Of a DNA stretch of 5,602 nt, positions 4,711-5,602 are shown in pieces (position 1 is the stretch's first letter; every line of letters starts with the position of its first letter). A program made the translations under genes and the position numbers. The stretch spans positions 3,618 to 9,219 of the forward strand of contig JAFNGM010000079.1 in the NCBI GenBank assembly GCA_017885225.1, in the 5' to 3' direction. Source of the stretch: Syntrophaceae bacterium (GTDB taxonomy: Bacteria > Desulfobacterota > Syntrophia > Syntrophales > UBA2185). The notes beneath the pieces were generated by a model that was not told the DNA's origin, made no database searches, and saw only the letters and a program-made list of their open reading frames with translations.

Positions 4711-5602
4711 ATGACAGAAAAATTACAAAAAGAGAAGTCTTCCCAGATTCTGGTTGTTGACGATTCGCCGGAAACCTTGAGCATGCTGAAAGAAGTCCTC
4801 ACGGGTGATGGCTATGAGGTGCGAACAGTATCCAGCGGAAAAGAGGCGCTGAGTGCAGTGGCGGGTGAAATGCCGGACCTGATCCTGCTTGATATAAAAA
4901 TGCCGGACATGGACGGTTATGAGGTTTGCCGTAAGCTGAAATCTGAAGAATATAACAGAAGTGTTCCCGTCATATTCATCAGCGCCCTTTATGATGCCAC
5001 CGATAAAGTCAAGGGCTTCGACGCAGGCGGTGTTGACTTCATCACGAAACCGTTTCAGTTCGAGGAGGTGTTAGCCCGAATTGAAATGCACCTTGCTTTG
5101 CACCGTTTGCAAAAGCAGCTTGAGAGGCAAAACATTCAACTCCAGCGAGAAATCGAGGAGCGCGAGCAGGTTGAAGAGGAGCTGAAGAAGCACAAATCTC
5201 ATTTGGAGGAAATCGTTGCCAATCGCACCGCAAAACTCAGAATTATCAATAAAGATCTGCACAAGGAAATCATCGAACGCAAACAAGCAGAGGAGGCGTT
5301 ACGAGAATCGGAAGAGAAATATCGCTCGTTAGCGACTACCGCGGATTCTATGTATATTGTGGATAAGGACTGCAAATATCTGTTTATGAATGAAAAACAT
5401 TTGTCAAGGTTTGCCATGCCGTTGGATGAGATCGTAGGGAGACCTTACAGCGAATTTCATTCCAAGAAGACGACGAAGGACTTTACCGAGAAAGTGAACC
5501 GTGTCTTTGCAACGGGAGATTTTGTCCAGGATGAATACAAGAGTAAAAGAGATAATCAATATTTTCTCCGGACATTCAGTCCCGTCAAAGATCGGGAAGG
5601 AA
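4711..5602 (+). CDS. Response-regulator receiver domain, coiled coil and PAS domain protein (3' end outside window)
   Basis: At least 297 residues, open to the right edge. Residues 12-125 form a CheY-like receiver: I-L-V-V-D-D-S (acidic pair Asp17-Asp18), phospho-acceptor Asp61 in L-L-D-I-K-M-P-D-M-D-G-Y, Ser91 in I-S-A, and Lys113 in T-K-P-F. All the residues for phosphorylation and switching are present. Residues about 126-203 are a Glu/Lys/Gln-rich coiled coil, including E-R-K-Q-A-E-E-A-L-R-E-S-E-E-K-Y-R-S-L, the typical linker leading into a PAS domain. The PAS domain starts near 205 (D-S-M-Y-I-V-D-K-D, Y-L-F-M-N-E-K, V-G-R-P-Y-S-E-F). Such proteins usually end in a histidine kinase, more PAS domains or a GGDEF output, which cannot be seen here. 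The ATG at 4711 has no clear Shine-Dalgarno. The spacer upstream and its unrelated function suggest a separate transcription unit from selD. Confidence 0.9.
   Translation, partial: MTEKLQKEKSSQILVVDDSPETLSMLKEVLTGDGYEVRTVSSGKEALSAVAGEMPDLILLDIKMPDMDGYEVCRKLKSEEYNRSVPVIFISALYDATDKVKGFDAGGVDFITKPFQFEEVLARIEMHLALHRLQKQLERQNIQLQREIEEREQVEEELKKHKSHLEEIVANRTAKLRIINKDLHKEIIERKQAEEALRESEEKYRSLATTADSMYIVDKDCKYLFMNEKHLSRFAMPLDEIVGRPYSEFHSKKTTKDFTEKVNRVFATGDFVQDEYKSKRDNQYFLRTFSPVKDREG

Overview
This window looks like bacterial chromosome from an anaerobe that makes selenoproteins, most plausibly a Desulfobacterota (deltaproteobacterial) lineage. That placement is an inference. It rests on the combination of a Sec-containing SelD, a YedE/YedF pair with a LysR regulator of the selenium-associated type, a DHH phosphoesterase, and a response-regulator/PAS signalling protein. 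Base composition is mixed, with AT-rich intergenic regions.

Layout. On the minus strand, from right to left, are a LysR-type regulator (2345 to 1422), a YedE-family membrane transporter (1246 to 167) and the start of a TusA/YedF-family protein (150, running off the left edge). A strong sigma70-type promoter (TTGACA, 18 bases, TATATT) lies just past the lysR stop codon and faces yedE, with a cluster of ATTC/GAAT half-sites around its -10 box and start point. On the plus strand, divergent from lysR across a 123-base gap, are selD (2469-3521) and a tightly coupled DHH-family phosphoesterase gene (3527-4573). After a 137-base AT-rich spacer containing a long inverted repeat, a separate gene begins at 4711 and runs off the right edge. 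It encodes a response-regulator receiver domain, a coiled coil and a PAS domain.

The central observation is that selD is itself a selenoprotein gene. An in-frame TGA at 2520-2522 replaces the catalytic Cys of selenophosphate synthetase, in the context G-A-G-U-A-C-K. A compact hairpin with a bulged U follows it, with its apical loop 17-21 bases past the TGA, as expected of a bacterial SECIS element. A caller that reads TGA as stop loses the first 30 residues, including the active site.

How the genes may work together (inference): YedE brings in a selenium compound, YedF handles the selenium or sulfur atom on its CPxP cysteine, and SelD makes selenophosphate for selenocysteine synthesis. LysR probably tunes one or both divergent units to selenium or sulfur status. 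Because SelD needs Sec for its own translation, the locus carries a built-in feedback. The DHH protein's link to selenium is unexplained. The receiver/PAS protein is probably unrelated. No tRNA, rRNA, CRISPR array or mobile element was seen.
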